From Hermatobates lingyangjiaoensis (lineage: Eukaryota > Arthropoda > Insecta > Hemiptera > Hermatobatidae): a stretch of DNA of 64,000 nucleotides. Below, piece after piece: positions 22,810 to 34,956 of this stretch. Under the pieces are notes generated by a model. The model saw only the letters and a list, made by a program, of their open reading frames with translations, was not told the origin of the DNA and searched no databases. A program made the translations under genes and the position numbers. Positions within the stretch are counted from its first letter, which is position 1; each line of letters begins with the position of its first letter. The stretch is taken from contig JAPFBL010000034.1 in NCBI GenBank assembly GCA_026182355.1, forward strand, positions 2,364,501 to 2,428,500. Reading direction: 5' to 3'.

Positions 22810-22842
<33 letters not shown>
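22810..22842. repeat. (TA)n microsatellite
   Basis: TA tract right of the 1.2-kb palindrome and immediately left of another PLE-like motif. Confidence 0.95.
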
Positions 22843-22900
22843 ACAGTTGAACACAAGAACTGACTTCAGTATTTCAACGTCAGAAGTCATCAGATGGTTG
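22843..22900 (-). repeat. PLE-end-like fragment, type I
   Basis: Minus strand: CTGATGA (from 22893 to 22887), CTTCTGACGTT, GAAAT (22875-22871), then ACTGAAGTCAG. The core boxes are exact, but stem II pairs poorly, so this is a weaker candidate. It starts at the TA tract like the other PLE ends. Confidence 0.4.
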
Positions 22901-23693
22901 AATGAGCCACACGGTATAGTACGACTCGACACTATACGATGATATTCTTGTATATATTTAGGTAAATTGTTTCAGTTACGGGTTTATACATTTATATATT
23001 CACTACAAGTAAATGACCTTCTAATAATTTACATTTTTCTGTAAATAGAAATTAACACATTTGAGTGATACCAATTTATCTTTTGGTGAGTTTTTTGATG
23101 TGTTATTTAAATTTATTTTACCTCATTTTAGGGCAGTGTTATTAAGAAAATTTATGAAAATAATTCCAAATTAAAAGACTCAGTATATTGACTGACCAAT
23201 AGTATCTAATTATTCAAAGTATATTTCACAGATTCAAAATAGGAAAAAAAAAAAGAGGGCACTTGACAATATCTATCAAAATATTTGCGCAATATTTTTT
23301 GAATTTTAATTGGATGAAAGTCATTCCGTGGATTACACGGGAAATACTTGCATTCGTGATGAGGCCTTATTGTGGAGGCGGAGAAATAGTAGCAATCAGC
23401 TCAACCTATTCCAATTTATCTGCTAAATTTAACTTCTCACTTCTACATCTCTTAAAGAAAACATCAACATTATCTGCCTAGTATATTTTAGTGTCACTCA
23501 CGAGTATTCCCAAACCAAATTACGATTTCAGTTATTATTCGTAATCATAAATTTAGGTAAATCAAAGAAATGGAAGCTTTCATTAATATGAATTTCATAA
23601 ATTAAATAGAACTAAATATTTATTTATATCATTATTTTATAGTAAGGTATTGTTTTCTTGACCATAAATTACTAAGAAACACTTTTTCTTCTT
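22901..23693. other. AT-rich, nothing recognised
   Basis: The short frame at 23263-23481 has no family motif. No repeat is matched. Confidence 0.4.
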
Positions 23694-23746
23694 CTTTGAA
23701 TTTGGTCAGGGTCAGGGTTAATATACAGAGTCACTTTTCCGCCAAC

Positions 23747-23775
23747 GTTTCGTCTTTATTTTAAGACATCCTCAG
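23747..23775 (-). ncRNA. Hammerhead-like motif, type F, left arm
   Basis: Minus strand: CTGAGGA, T, stem GTCTT, loop, stem AAGAC, GAAAC, then GTTGG. Confidence 0.6.
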
Positions 23776-23965
23776 AGCCATGAACTAACAAAAAACAATG
23801 GACATTTGTCATATCTACTTTACAATCATCATAACGAATTCAAAAAAAACTTACTTACTTACTTACTTATTTACTCAATGTTACTGTTATGATTGACATC
23901 ACTGTCATTGCCATGATGATTTTAAAGTAGTTATGACAAATGTCCATTGTTTTTTGTTTATACCC

Positions 23966-23994
23966 CTGAGGATATCTTAAAATAAAGACGAAAC
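23966..23994 (+). ncRNA. Hammerhead-like motif, type F, right arm
   Basis: CTGAGGA at 23966-23972, a stem of ATCTT against AAGAC with one mismatch, GAAAC at 23990-23994. Confidence 0.6.
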
Positions 23995-24052
23995 GTTGGC
24001 GAAAAGGTGATTCCGTATATTAACCCAGACCAAATTCCAAGAAGAAGAAGAA

Positions 24053-27000
24053 TTGTTTATTATTATTTTAAAAATTTTTCTTCTTATAGATTTCTTTCAG
24101 GCAATTTAAAAGAATATAGTAAAACTACTAAAATTGTAGTGATCAGATGATCTACTCTGTATTTCTACTGGAGATCAAACCATTACGATGTTTAATTAGG
24201 AGTGTAAACTCCTAAGGAGTATTCCTTGTAAGAAATACATCAGACTTTTTGTGAAAGCTGGCAAATAAAACTCACTTATTTTAATATCAAGAATTCATTC
24301 TTCATGGTTAAAATAGCAATTATTATAATAATTTGTATAATTGTTATTTTAATAAATTAATTGATGAAATCATTTAGTTATTTTGTATTTCCAGATCTCA
24401 TCAGTATATTGAAGAGTATTCCCGAGTTTCTTTTTCCTTTAACATGATAGACCAATCAGATAATCCACATGTAATAACTGAATATAAGGGACATAATAAT
24501 ACTAAACAGCAAATTAAATACTATAATGTAGATTTAAACTCATTCATTAGTTATAAAATTAACTTTATATGCCTTGAAATATATTTCAATTTTTAATAAA
24601 AAACTAATTCCAATTTTATTATAAATGATTAAGGAACCATTAGAATGTACGACTTGAAAGTAAACATGGGTCAGCATTAAATATAAAGTTTCTTGCGTTG
24701 GCTTTATATTGAAGTGGTTGAGTGATGTGGAAGAGTAAGATAGGGGACTGAGTCACGACAATCGCCCGACATCATTGCTTATTTATAGGGCATGTTCACT
24801 GCCGGCTAAATCAAGATTTTAGTGCTGTAAAAAAAAAAGACCTCTCAACAAATTGGTGTCTTTTATAAAAATAACTCCACTGTTACACATCTCTTGGTTT
24901 TAAAAATATCGTTGGTAAAATATTGGATTACATTAGGAAGCGGATTTATACGGAAAGACAGATGGTTAGGAATGTTAAGGGTTTTCTCTTGTTTAAACAT
25001 ACTTTATTTTTATAGCTTTTGTTGTACTATTTGGATTTATGGCCTTAGCTTTGTTTAAATTTTGGAAATAACGCTGTTTCCAAGAATCTCAAGTTTAGCA
25101 GTACTTATTTTACTCTTGCTTTATTATTGCATGACTAAACAGCTATGTTATTAGGAGGCACTACTTATCAGAGGTCTGTTAATTAGGGTAAATATGACAC
25201 GTGGTCGTTCGTTAAATTATAGGTATCCATCAGAACGCGTATTACACAAGAGTGCTGTCAGTAATAATTATCACTTTCTTCTGGATGTTGTATAATCACT
25301 CATATATATTTTCCTTCACTTTTTCTTCCAAGTCCAAAATTGCTTCATTATAATAATTTTTAATATGAAACAACATTGACAATTATGTTGAATTTCTCAA
25401 ATTTATTTTCACTAAACATTTAATTTGGTCATTACTATTTTACCGTACCCCGACAGGAGTAACTTCTCTGGGAATGCGTCATTTTCTTTCAAGTAAGGAA
25501 TTTCTGACACACTTAAAAACTATAAGCTTTACATCCGATATTTCTTAATAATACATACGATATAATTTCTTAAGTTGAAATAGTTTCTTATTCTTTAAAA
25601 GTAACAGCAAGTATTGTTATGTTTCTTTATTTTAAATATTTTGTAAAACCCTATCGACAGCTCGGTTTCATCAGATTAGATCAATTGAACACCTTTTCTA
25701 TAATATTGAAATGCGAATACTGGCTTTACACCTTTCTTGTCAGAGTACATCCCAAAGTGGTTCATGAACTGCCGTTTACCGGTGCGCTGACCCTTACTCC
25801 AGTTGATGGCACTATTTAAACTTACAGAGTATAGATCAATATTTATTGTGCATGTATCTTTAGTTTATATTGCTTAAATGTATGTATATGTATGCAAAAA
25901 AAATCTATCTCAAAATCAATAGAACTATAAAAAAGACTCTAAAATACTTTCATGAAAGCTGGTTATCCTAATAAAATACTCATTGTTATTTTCTGGACAT
26001 ATGTGATTTTGTCTAATACAGAGCTTAGAACTGTATTCCCTGATTACATAACATTATATGCTTAACAATAAAAAAAGAATGAAGCCGCACGGAACGTTCT
26101 TAGAACTCCTTCATTATGTATTAAACGAGTGTTGGGCTTTTCAATTGTTAAACTTTGTTTACAAGTCGGTAAACTAATTTATTAACATAAATTAGTACGT
26201 GTCATTTCATGTTAAATGGTTCAATTGTTTCATTTCTGTGGATGGTTTTCACAACGTATATTTCAGCTTGTTTTGTTTATTTTAAAGTATTTGGGAAGAA
26301 ATATAACTAGACGAAGTATTTATTTTAATAGAGAAACAAAGAAGCAGGAGATTACTTTTTTTGCTTATTACAGATTATTTCTAATAATTCGTATTTAGAG
26401 GGTATACAATGCAATGTTGTTATTTCTAATACCCACATTTAGTGAAGTTTACCTTTACTGTTGTCTACATATATGTAAATTATTTGTTACCGGCTTATTA
26501 CAGAAGAAGTTTTATTGAGCATTTTCATCATTCCTTACAATCATTGTTATAACATATTTAGGATATGCGATTAGAGAACTTCAGGTTTTGATGAAGAGAC
26601 ATCCTCTTACAGGACAACGAATCAAACCTTCACCTGGTGATCAATGATTGGTTCTTCTTTCTTAAAGAATGAACAGGATGTGTCTGCTACCTGCGCTTTA
26701 AGGTTGTAGGAAGGAAAGGACGTACTGTTGGGAATTCATAGTCCTTTTCTAAAATTATACCCTGAACCAAACTTGCTATTAGGATCAATTTCTTTGTCAG
26801 CAAATCTAGAACGATTTTAATGATCTTTATTACCATTTAATTAGTTCATTTACATTAATAACTATTAGCAGCTTGTTGTTAACGTAAAAACAGGATTATT
26901 GTAATACACCATTATAAAAATTAATAATAATTAACTGTATATATCAGAATGTAATTTATTAGTTGATACGGTTGAAATATAGTTGAATTTTCAATTCTAA

Positions 27001-28129
27001 CAACCCACAAATATGAAAGGCACAAAGTGGAGATATTAATTATTATAGAAGGTATTTCTAAATTAATATAAAACTAATTATTTCTGTTAATATTAAACGC
27101 ATAATTATCATTCTGAAGACAATTAAGAAATTTGTATAATAGAAATTACCGTATAAAATTATTATTCTCGGAAACATCTTTTGACAGCAATTTTGACTCC
27201 AATTAATTTATTAGATTCAAATTAGTCTTTATTAAATTTGCTAATAAATAATAGACATATTAAAAACTGTGATTAATTTATAATGAAGTAATTAACAGTT
27301 AAAATTCACTTATCATTTTAGCAGTTAACAACAAATATTTAATTATGTATAACATATCAAAATTAATTTTAATTAGTTTCACATCAATAAACATTAATAA
27401 CAAACTTATTATTGATTCAATTAAACGTTTCTTAATTAATATTAATTGCTAATTTTAAATTGGTTTTGAAATACTTTAATAAGTTTTAATCCATTATATT
27501 TATAAGTAATGATTGTTACGTTTTGGATAAAAATAATTATTTAATACATGGAGACGTGCACCGCTTTTTATTGGACCGACTAACGTGATTTAGTTAGATT
27601 AGTTAAGTGACTAAATGTAGTTGTGATTAATCAAACAGCTAGTTCGATTATGACAATCTGATTCCAAGGGGTGTTTGTGCACCATCCTCGATATATCCCT
27701 GTGCAAAATGGCAGAAAAGGTAAAAGCCTGAACCCTATCCAAAAAGTCAACTTTCTTAACAGATAGAATTTCATGAATGCCGTGAGTGTTAGGGGTATTA
27801 CTGGAATAAACATTAAAACTAAATGAATCAACGCGGTGGCTATGTATGCTAGGAACTTGAACTCTGTTGTAGTCATTGCTTCGTTGATACTGTAGAAATC
27901 AAAATTGCTTGAAATACTAGCTATGCATATTTGTATTAAAAAAATATATTTTAATATACATATGGCATTACAAAGAAGATAAATAAAAACACTAAGAATA
28001 TAGCATTCCTATTTATCACCAATGCTGTAATTGGAGGGAGAATCAAAGTCTTCTTAGTGCTTATTGGTAATTACGAATAATGTTATGGATTAGTATAGGA
28101 AAGTATATTTGAATTCTAATCTATAGAAT
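24053..28129. other. AT-rich, no recognised gene
   Basis: Four kilobases with only short frames: 25619-25819, 26216-26398 and a hydrophobic 81-codon minus frame at 27631-27876, none with motifs I recognise. No repeats are matched inside the window. Confidence 0.4.
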
Positions 28130-28350
28130 TACTCTATAGATTAGGGATGGAGCGTGAGTTAGTAAAGGCGACTGATTGACAAACTAGTCTTCCGACATCC
28201 ACTGGAGAGCGGAGAGCTTCTAGTTGTAAATGGAGATCGATGTCTATTTTAAGGCTTTCAGTCGCTGCCCGACGGCCTTCTCTATTTCTAGACATCCTGA
28301 CATCATCAGTAAATAGAGAGCTCAACACCCTGCACCCCACTTTCACCACT
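28130..28350 (-). pseudogene. Possible non-LTR retrotransposon RT fragment
   Basis: A 71-codon minus-strand frame in a locally GC-richer patch contains VLSSLFTDDVRMSRNREG, then AATESLKIDIDLHLQLEAL, then SVAFTNSRSIP. The order resembles the catalytic region of LINE reverse transcriptases (an F/YADD box, a helix, then FN-x-x-KT-like sequence), with TDD in place of ADD. No other RT motifs were found around it, so this is tentative. Confidence 0.35.
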
Positions 28351-29340
28351 CTAAAGATTATTCCTCTGCTCTTAATTTGTATCTACTTTACTAATTAGTT
28401 ACAATTAAAACGAGAAAGTTAGCCATTATTTGTTTTTTTACTAATTAACTATGAATGAAACAACAATTAATGATGCATTATCAATGCTAGAATATAGTTT
28501 CAATGCTATTATCATGCCCTGACTACTCGAAACACTTAGTTACTTTCATGTACTCTCCTCCATTCTTCTGACCCCTACTTTACATAGAATCTGAATGAAT
28601 AAGCCCAGATGGTCCGTCGACCAGTGCAGTACATTCGCGTTGTCATTCATAGCTGCTTCCAGTTTAAAGAGTGCTACTACAATCCAATGTTGAATATACT
28701 TTGATATTAATGTTGCCCACTATGAAGGCAATCTTCTGCTCAAGATTTCTCAACAAGCAAAATCGTTGATCAAATAAACCACTAAAAATACTACTTACTA
28801 AAAATGTGCCAAACCATTTTGCTCTATTTTGATTTTTCATCACCATTAATAAATTAAGATATGAATCACTAAAACCTTATCTTATGACATGTTCCTAATT
28901 AATAATGTAGCACTGATTAATGGAAGGCCACTGATGTATATTTATTTATAACTATTGATTAAAGTATCGAGCGTGGAATAGAAACAAAACTAAAGTTTAT
29001 TTATAACATCATGTACTTCTAAAGACATTGTTATTATCCATATAATAGTTAAGAGAATTTCTGTCCGTTTGTTTTTCTAAAAGCTGACATGTCTGTTTGT
29101 CACATGCAAACTCAGCCATAAGTCGTAGCACGTTCTTCAAAATTTGAAAGATAAGGTTTGAGTGGATTGGAAATAAAACGTTGAAGCAAAGTTATCGACT
29201 TTTATGCTGTGTTTCCTTAGATAATAAAATATACAGGCATTTTTAGCTAGTTCATACTGTCGCAAATAGATATTGCTGATTCAGTTTAATTTCGCTTGTG
29301 TTTATCGCAATTTGCTTGGTTTGAAATAGTTAATCCTACC
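28351..29340. other. AT-rich, nothing recognised
   Basis: No gene or repeat identified. A minus frame at 28664-28846 is unrecognised. Confidence 0.4.
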
Positions 29341-29635
29341 TACGCGAGTGGTTACGTGCTCACCTCTGAACTGATAGGACCGGGGTTCAATCCTCATCTG
29401 GCCCTCGATTTAATAAATCTGAGCACGTCGTCCCTCGGAGAAGGACGTTAAACCGTCGGTCCTGAGCCTGTACGATGTCAGGTACTCGTTAAAGATCCCT
29501 ACTCTAAATACATTTGAGTCAGGCAAAATTTAGGACTACCACTGTAGAATCAATCTTCATTGTGTGGTATCACAAAGGGCCAATGCTTGGCCTACGTGTG
29601 TTCCTTTGTGGGACTGCCACTGCAACCTAACCTAA
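29341..29635 (+). mobile_element. tRNA-derived SINE, 5' truncated
   Basis: Begins within the tRNA-like head (GAGTGGTTACGTGCTCACC), keeps the B box GGTTCAATCC, lacks about 15 bp after TCGATTTA, and ends CTGCAACCTAACCTAA. The sequence is otherwise close to the intact copies. No clear target duplication. Confidence 0.88.
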
Positions 29636-30365
29636 TATTTTGCAATAGTAGGTATCATCTCTGAATTTTTGTAAAATAACGGTGAAAGACGGGCACGTCT
29701 GTTATATTGGAATATTTCAGTCTCGATCAATGCAAATATCTATCAATCAGTTTAGAAGAATTAGTAAAAATAAACTACTATGGTTATAGTTTTTGTCGTG
29801 GTAAAATTATGTGTCATAGAAATACCTACTAGCTGTATCTTAGTTAATACAGCTAGAGGTGAATATTACAACTGGTACACAGTTGTTCCAATATGTTTTA
29901 CTTAGAAATGACTTGAGAAAAAAAAATGTAAAAATTATTAATTTTTTCAAGTATTTGTTTCTAACCCATTGTTATGATTTATGCGAAAAATGAATAAAAA
30001 CTTAATCTAGGTTCAGTAAAGGGCAAGTGGAGAGGGCCGGTGAAGTTAGAATGATGTTTAAACCTTCTTAACTGGTCTTGCCTGCTTCCAGGCCACTTGT
30101 TATAGTTACTTCTTAACTCTTTTAAAACTCCTCTATATAAGCCGTCCAACTGGTTTTCTCTTGAGAAAAATTAGCCTAACTTCCTTCCTTTGTATTTATA
30201 CTCTTGTTTCTTTAATCTATGACCAACAAGTTTTGTTAATTGTCTTGAAGTATTGTATAATTCTTTTTTATTTTTTTTTAAAAAAAAATAGCCGTATTTC
30301 TTTCATAGTCATAAATTAAAAGAAATATTTAGCATTTTTTAAATAAGCATACAAACTTTAAAGTT
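29636..30365. other. AT-rich, nothing recognised
   Basis: No gene or repeat identified. Confidence 0.4.
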
Positions 30366-30368
30366 ATC

Positions 30369-30437
30369 AAATATTTCTACTTTACTATAAGTAAAATGTA
30401 GTGATCGTGATAAAATTCGATCTCGAGATTTTGACGG
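30369..30437. repeat. Shared ~65-bp dispersed repeat block
   Basis: TACTTTACTATAAGTAAAAT, then AGTGATCGTGA, then ATTCGATCTCGAGATTTTG and ACGGAATT. A near-identical block occurs at 37915-37980. Similar ends suggest a short conserved terminus of one DNA element family; no transposase was seen near either copy. Confidence 0.6.
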
Positions 30438-30579
30438 AATTGGTGCTCTAATGTGATAAAAGCATGAAAAGGGAGATGTTAGTAAGTGGGCAGCGAAGAA
30501 CTGGGATATGAGGCAGACACAAGCAGAGATCCGCAAACTAGAGTAAATGGATAATATAAAATCTCCTTAAAAAAAAACG

Positions 30580-30780
30580 TTTTTTTAATTCCAACTACGC
30601 GTTTCTAAGACTTTGTATCCATCGTCTGGTAAACACCCAATGGAAAGAGTGGAGGAACTATAACTGTCTATAGTGAACGTTGGGCAATTGGAGGTCCTCC
30701 ACTCATTCCATTGGATGTTACCTAACGATGTACACAATGTCTTATAACCTCGTAGTTTAAACTAAAAAAAACTTTTTCGG
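30580..30780. repeat. Palindromic PLE-end-like repeat, type G
   Basis: Inverted arms: CTACGCGTTTCTAAGACTTTGT with its counterpart ACAATGTCTTATAACCTCGTAG, and CACCCAATGGAA...GAGTGGAGGA with TCCTCCACTCATTCCATTGG. The minus-strand motif at 30601-30629 reads CAGACGA, hairpin, GAAACGCG; U4 of CUGANGA is A. The right-arm motif is decayed. Confidence 0.65.
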
Positions 30781-30884
30781 TTGTGGAGAACATGAGCACG
30801 TTTGCTAGAATATATATATGATCAAGCCACAACATCATATTGTGGTTTGATATTAGTGTATTGTTATATGAATACCACTGTATT

Positions 30885-30933
30885 TATATTATGGTTTGAT
30901 TACTGATTGTTATTTCACGTGTTTATGTGAAAT

Positions 30934-30975
<42 letters not shown>
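30885..30975 (+). repeat. Type D PLE tail plus (TA)n
   Basis: TATTATGGTTTGATTACTGA, TTGTTATTTCACGTGTTTAT and GTGAAAT are the distal end of the type D repeat, followed by a (TA)n tract at 30935-30975. The motif part is absent. Confidence 0.65.
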
Positions 30976-30980
<5 letters not shown>

Positions 30981-31296
30981 CTGCAGCACATTGAAACAAA
31001 CGTAAAAATCGTGCTCCTATTGTTACGTTTCTTTATACATGTCACGGTTGGGTTTTAAAAATATTCAGTCCTTCTGGATCGCATTTCGTTTATTTACATA
31101 TACAAAGTTCAATGTAGATAGAAAAGAAAATGTAGATGGGGAAGATTTTCTCTTTGTTTCCCTATCTATATTAAACTTTTTCTGTCTCTTTGAGATTGTA
31201 GAACGAAAAAGTGTAGATGTATATATTTATATAATATGGAGTTTTAAATTTATATGTTATTTGGAAATACATTTAATATTTTTGTAGATAAATATA

Positions 31297-31869
31297 CAGT
31301 GGTGCCTAGATATTTATTTAATTTAATTCGGTCCGGGACGTTCATTAAGACGCAATAATATTGCGTATAAAATCAAATTTTCCCATCGATATTAATTTAA
31401 ATCGGATTAATTCGTTCTAGTGACATGAATTTACCCCAAAAAACAATTAGCATGCTTTAAATACTAACCAAATATAGATTTAATGTAAGATAAATTAATG
31501 TTTATTGTATGCATGATACATGTGTTCTATATAACTCTAAATAACAACTTAAAAATACATTCATACTCACTTACGCTATGATACAACTTCGTATATGTAG
31601 TGATGATGAGAGTTATGTAAAACTTTAAACTTATTTCCTTTGTTTTATATATTTTATTTATTACTGACTCTATAACATTCACTATCACTGGTTTTAAGGC
31701 AGATAGCAAGCGATCGCTGCGCCATCTGCCGATATCATCACTGTACTAGGCAACCTTATCACATAAATATCTTCGTATTTGGAAGTGTAACTTCAATCGT
31801 TATATTCAATTTTTCTTCATATATAAAGGAAATCATATATTGCGGCAATCATAACTAGAGGTATTACTG
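31297..31869. mobile_element. pogo/Tigger-like non-autonomous element
   Basis: The left end CAGTGGTGCCTAGATAT and inverted right end CAGTAATACCTCTAGTTAT are terminal inverted repeats of the Tigger kind. They are followed inside by ATTCGGTCCGGGACG, which resembles the Tigger subterminal consensus. Both ends are flanked by TA (31295-31296, 31870-31871), the Tc1/mariner-pogo target duplication. It has no transposase frame; a 60-codon minus frame at 31527-31709 is unrecognised. Confidence 0.75.
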
Positions 31870-31871
31870 TA

Positions 31872-32283
31872 TACATATACTATAGCATATACTTTGTATA
31901 CTATAATATAGCATATACAAATCAAATGTATGGTACTGTAAGAATGGACTAAAGAACTACTTCAATCTATAAGGTAATATTAACCACATATATTGTTGTT
32001 CGTTTTGTTGTTTTGAATATTGAAATTTGTTTTCTGTTCTTTTGATATTGTGTGAATATACTTTTTCAGAGGTTTTTTTTTGCAATATAAGTAATCTGAT
32101 GAAATTGCTTTTAGCATTAGTTATGAGAAAAAATGTTAGGTAATATTTAGGCTATTAATTATTTGTTTTTATTTGGATCTAATCCTTGAGAACTTTGTAC
32201 TATAATTCTAAATACTCTAAATCTTTAATGTTTTTGAGAACAGAATACTCTAATAGGAAAGTCTTATGAAGTGAATGATAAAC
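31872..32283. other. AT-rich, nothing recognised
   Basis: Spacer left of the PLE target duplication. Confidence 0.4.
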
Positions 32284-32396
32284 TAAAATCTGTTGAATAC
32301 ATGCATATTGTTATTACCACTGAGGTTAGTAAGATTAATATTAGAATTAGAAAAAACCGTCATACCTCGTAAGTTGATATCGGAGATGTTGGAGCG

Positions 32397-32420
32397 CTTT
32401 CGGATCTGGTCCATCTTCAT
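32397..32420 (-). ncRNA. Hammerhead-like motif, type A, left PLE copy
   Basis: Minus strand: ATGAAGA, T, stem GGA, loop CCAGA, stem TCC, GAAAG. C3 of the core is A here. It lies downstream of the endonuclease on the same strand. Confidence 0.5.
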
Positions 32421-32546
32421 TCGCAACTAATCTATGGGGCTATTGTCGAGAGGTTTTATAGTCGTGTCCGCTGCTATCTAGATATTGTTATTTTAAATTA
32501 TGGCGTTATTTTTGAATTTATTTAATTATTATCTAATCTAATTCTT

Positions 32547-33188
32547 TTATAGTTTTTTTTTATCGTCATATTGTCCGTCCAGTCTTCTTTTTATTTTTGT
32601 TAATGGTTTAAATAAGATATCGGATTGGTGGTTTATCTGTTCGTTTATTATATTACCCGATTTTTTATGTTTATAAATTTCTAGTTGTTCTATTATATTA
32701 AGTCTCTGTCCTTTCTGTCCCGTCTTTAGTAAGTCCATTGAGTTTTCTATGCTGTCAGGTTCGTGTCCGTGTTTGGTAAGGTGATTTGCGCAATTAGATT
32801 TATTAGTATTATTTAAATAATCTTTAAGATGTTCTTTGAATCGTTGTTTTAGGGTTCTTCCCGTTTGTCCTACATATATTTGATTACAGTCTTTACATTT
32901 TAATTTATATATTCCGCTTTTTTCGAATTTGTTAGTTTTATTTTCCGTTGAGCAAGCTAATATTTGATTTATAGAATTATTAGTTTTATACCCTACCTTT
33001 ACATTGTACCGTTTAAGTAAGTTCGCGATTTTATAACTAATATTTCCTATGTACGTTATAGACGCGTATTTATTATTATTAGACCTTTCATAATTATTTA
33101 TTTTGTTCGTTCTATTTGTTAAAATTTTATTGATTAAGTTTGAGTTGTAACCGTTATTCGTTGCTATTTCTTTAATTATATTTAACTC
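32547..33188 (-). pseudogene. PLE C-terminal half (left inverted copy)
   Basis: The minus strand encodes the same linker and GIY-YIG domain as residues 209-420 of the plus-strand ORF, with a few substitutions (LKQRF for LEQRF, NCANH for NFANH, NEQIN for NEHIN). The frame appears open from about 33186 down to the stop at 32547. It has lost the whole RT core: the N-terminal piece at 33189-33505 is joined directly and out of frame to the linker. The endonuclease itself keeps GIY, YVG, the Arg of GRTL, and IIEQL. Confidence 0.8.
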
Positions 33189-33505
33189 TCGCGTTATTTA
33201 TCGCGTTAGCTTTTTGTAATTTCTTTTTAATGTTTCTAAGGATATAATTGTCTTGGTTTTTAATTTCGTTACTTTTACTATTATTAATGGTTTTATCTAT
33301 TACTTCAGATGCTAAGTGTCTCACGTGGTTTTGTTCGTCGGATGGTATTAATTTTATGGCTAGTTCTGTATCGGTAATGATAGTTTCGATATCTTTAGAA
33401 TTAATTTTCCGTCCTACGTTGTATTTGAACCCTTTATTTAGTAAATCAGTTTCCGTTCGCGTGAAGGTTATGTTGGTTTTATTAATTAGTCTAGGATAAA
33501 ATTTA
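33189..33505 (-). pseudogene. PLE N-terminal coding piece (left inverted copy)
   Basis: The minus strand gives FYPRLINKTNITFTRTET, then LLNKGFKYNVGRKI, then ELAIKLIPSDEQNHVRHLAS, ending KKKLQKANAIN. PLE proteins have this kind of region before the RT fingers (a 'LLxKGxxFxxxPKxI' block, then 'xAIRxIPxE'). It is the only trace of the N-terminus at this site, because the plus-strand copy starts at RT motif A. The plus-strand 83-codon frame over it (33248-33499) is an antisense shadow. Confidence 0.7.
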
Positions 33506-33543
33506 ATTTTTTCTTTTTTATTATTATAAATGAAAAAACTAAA

Positions 33544-34806
33544 TTGGTATCTTTCGATGTAGAAAATTTGTATACGTCAATCCCCAGTTCGGAAGTAATA
33601 AAAATTATACGGAAAGTAGATAAACAATTTGATCAGAATAACGATATAGACGAAATAATAAAACTAACAACTTTAACTCTAAAGCAAAACTATTTTAAAT
33701 TTAATAACGAGTTCTATTTAGCAAAAGATGGATTAGGAATGGGACACCCAACCTCTGCTATATTATCTGAAATATTTTTACAGGAACTAGAAAGAGTATA
33801 TGTCAATATATTAAAAGAGAAATTCAATGTAATCCATTGTAGCAGATATGTTGATGACTCCTTCTTAATCATAAATAACCCGAACGAAGAAAATATAAAA
33901 AACATAAATACGTATCTCAATTCATTAAATAATAAAATTAAATTCACCCACAAAATAGAAATAAACAACAAAATAAATTTCTTGGATCTAACCATTGAAA
34001 AAACCGGGAATAAACTTAGTTTTAAAATATATAGAAAACCAACCGCAACCGATATTACCATACATAAATCTTCAATGCATCCAAAACAGCAAAAAATATC
34101 AGCTTTTCGGTATATGATAGATAGATTAATAAGAATTCCGATGAATCCTAATAACTATAAAAAAGAGTTAAATATAATTAAAGAAATAGCAACGAATAAC
34201 GGTTACAACTCAAACTTAATCAATAAAATTTTAACAAATAGAACGAACAAAATAAATAATTATGAAAGGTCTAATAATAATAAATACGCGTCTATAACGT
34301 ACATAGGAAATATTAGTTATAAAATCGCGAACTTACTTAAACGGTACAATGTAAAGGTAGGGTATAAAACTAATAATTCTATAAATCAAATATTAGCTTG
34401 CTCCACGGAAAATAAAACTAACAAATTCGAAAAAAGCGGAATATATAAATTAAAATGTAAAGACTGTAATCAAATATATGTAGGACAAACGGGAAGAACC
34501 CTAGAACAACGATTCAAAGAACATCTTAAAGATTATTTAAATAATACTAATAAATCTAATTTCGCAAATCACCTTACCAAACACGGACACGAACCTGACA
34601 GCATAGAAAACTCAATGGACTTACTAAAGACGGGGCAGAAAGGACAGAGACTTAATATAATAGAACAACTAGAAATTTATAAACATAAAAAATCGGGTAA
34701 TATAATAAACGAGCACATAAACCACCAATCCGATATCTTATTTAAACCATTAACAAAAATAAAAAGAAGACTGGACGGACAATATGACGATAAAAAAAAA
34801 CTATAA
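33544..34806 (+). CDS. PLE reverse transcriptase-GIY-YIG endonuclease, N-terminally truncated
   Basis: A 420-codon intact frame, the longest in the window. PLE proteins copy their RNA at a nick made by the GIY-YIG endonuclease; the RT is related to telomerase. Residues 1-14 are RT motif A (VSFDVENLYTSIP, Asp5). Residues 63-72 (GLGMGHPTSA) are motif B and 102-105 YVDD is the catalytic motif C. FLDL lies at 146-149 and KIYRKPT at 161-167, typical of PLEs. After a basic, Asn-rich linker comes the endonuclease: GIYKLKCKDC (299-308, zinc Cys pair), IYVGQTGRTL (311-320), RFKEH (323-327), IIEQL (catalytic Glu374) and GNIINE. The annotated Met is simply the first one left; upstream codons read NEKTKL before the inverted junction. 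The RT fingers (motifs 1-2) and N-terminus are missing, so the product is probably not functional alone. The C-terminal endonuclease places it among canonical EN+ PLEs. Confidence 0.9.
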   Translation: MVSFDVENLYTSIPSSEVIKIIRKVDKQFDQNNDIDEIIKLTTLTLKQNYFKFNNEFYLAKDGLGMGHPTSAILSEIFLQELERVYVNILKEKFNVIHCSRYVDDSFLIINNPNEENIKNINTYLNSLNNKIKFTHKIEINNKINFLDLTIEKTGNKLSFKIYRKPTATDITIHKSSMHPKQQKISAFRYMIDRLIRIPMNPNNYKKELNIIKEIATNNGYNSNLINKILTNRTNKINNYERSNNNKYASITYIGNISYKIANLLKRYNVKVGYKTNNSINQILACSTENKTNKFEKSGIYKLKCKDCNQIYVGQTGRTLEQRFKEHLKDYLNNTNKSNFANHLTKHGHEPDSIENSMDLLKTGQKGQRLNIIEQLEIYKHKKSGNIINEHINHQSDILFKPLTKIKRRLDGQYDDKKKL

Positions 34807-34932
34807 AAGAATTAGATTAGATAATAATTAAATAAATTCAAAAATAACGCCATAATTTAAAATAACAATATCTAGATAGCAGTGGACACGACTATAAAAC
34901 CTCTCGACAATAGCCCCATAGATTAGTTGCGA

Positions 34933-34956
34933 ATGAAGATGGACCAGATCCGAAAG
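34933..34956 (+). ncRNA. Hammerhead-like motif, type A, right PLE copy
   Basis: ATGAAGA at 34933-34939, T, stem GGA/TCC with loop CCAGA, GAAAG at 34952-34956. It lies about 130 bp past the stop of the RT-endonuclease ORF, on the same strand, as expected for a PLE terminal repeat. Confidence 0.5.

Larger units (their letters stand above)
23694..24052. repeat. Palindromic PLE-end pair, type F
   Basis: The left arm from about 23694 (CTTTGAATTTGGTC; GTTAATATACAGAGTC; CGCCAACGTTTCGTC) is mirrored on the right up to about 24052 (GACGAAACGTTGGCG; GTATATTAACCC; GACCAAATTCCAAG). The spacer holds an ACTT simple repeat near 23850. Each arm has an exact CUGANGA/GAAAC motif, listed separately. Confidence 0.8.

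Noticed and set aside
22871..22893. Confident hammerhead call for type I
   Set aside because: CUGAUGA and GAAA boxes are exact, but the bases between them do not form a convincing stem II, so it is listed only as a weak candidate.
33714..34061. 115-codon minus-strand frame
   Set aside because: Antisense shadow of the PLE RT core on the plus strand.
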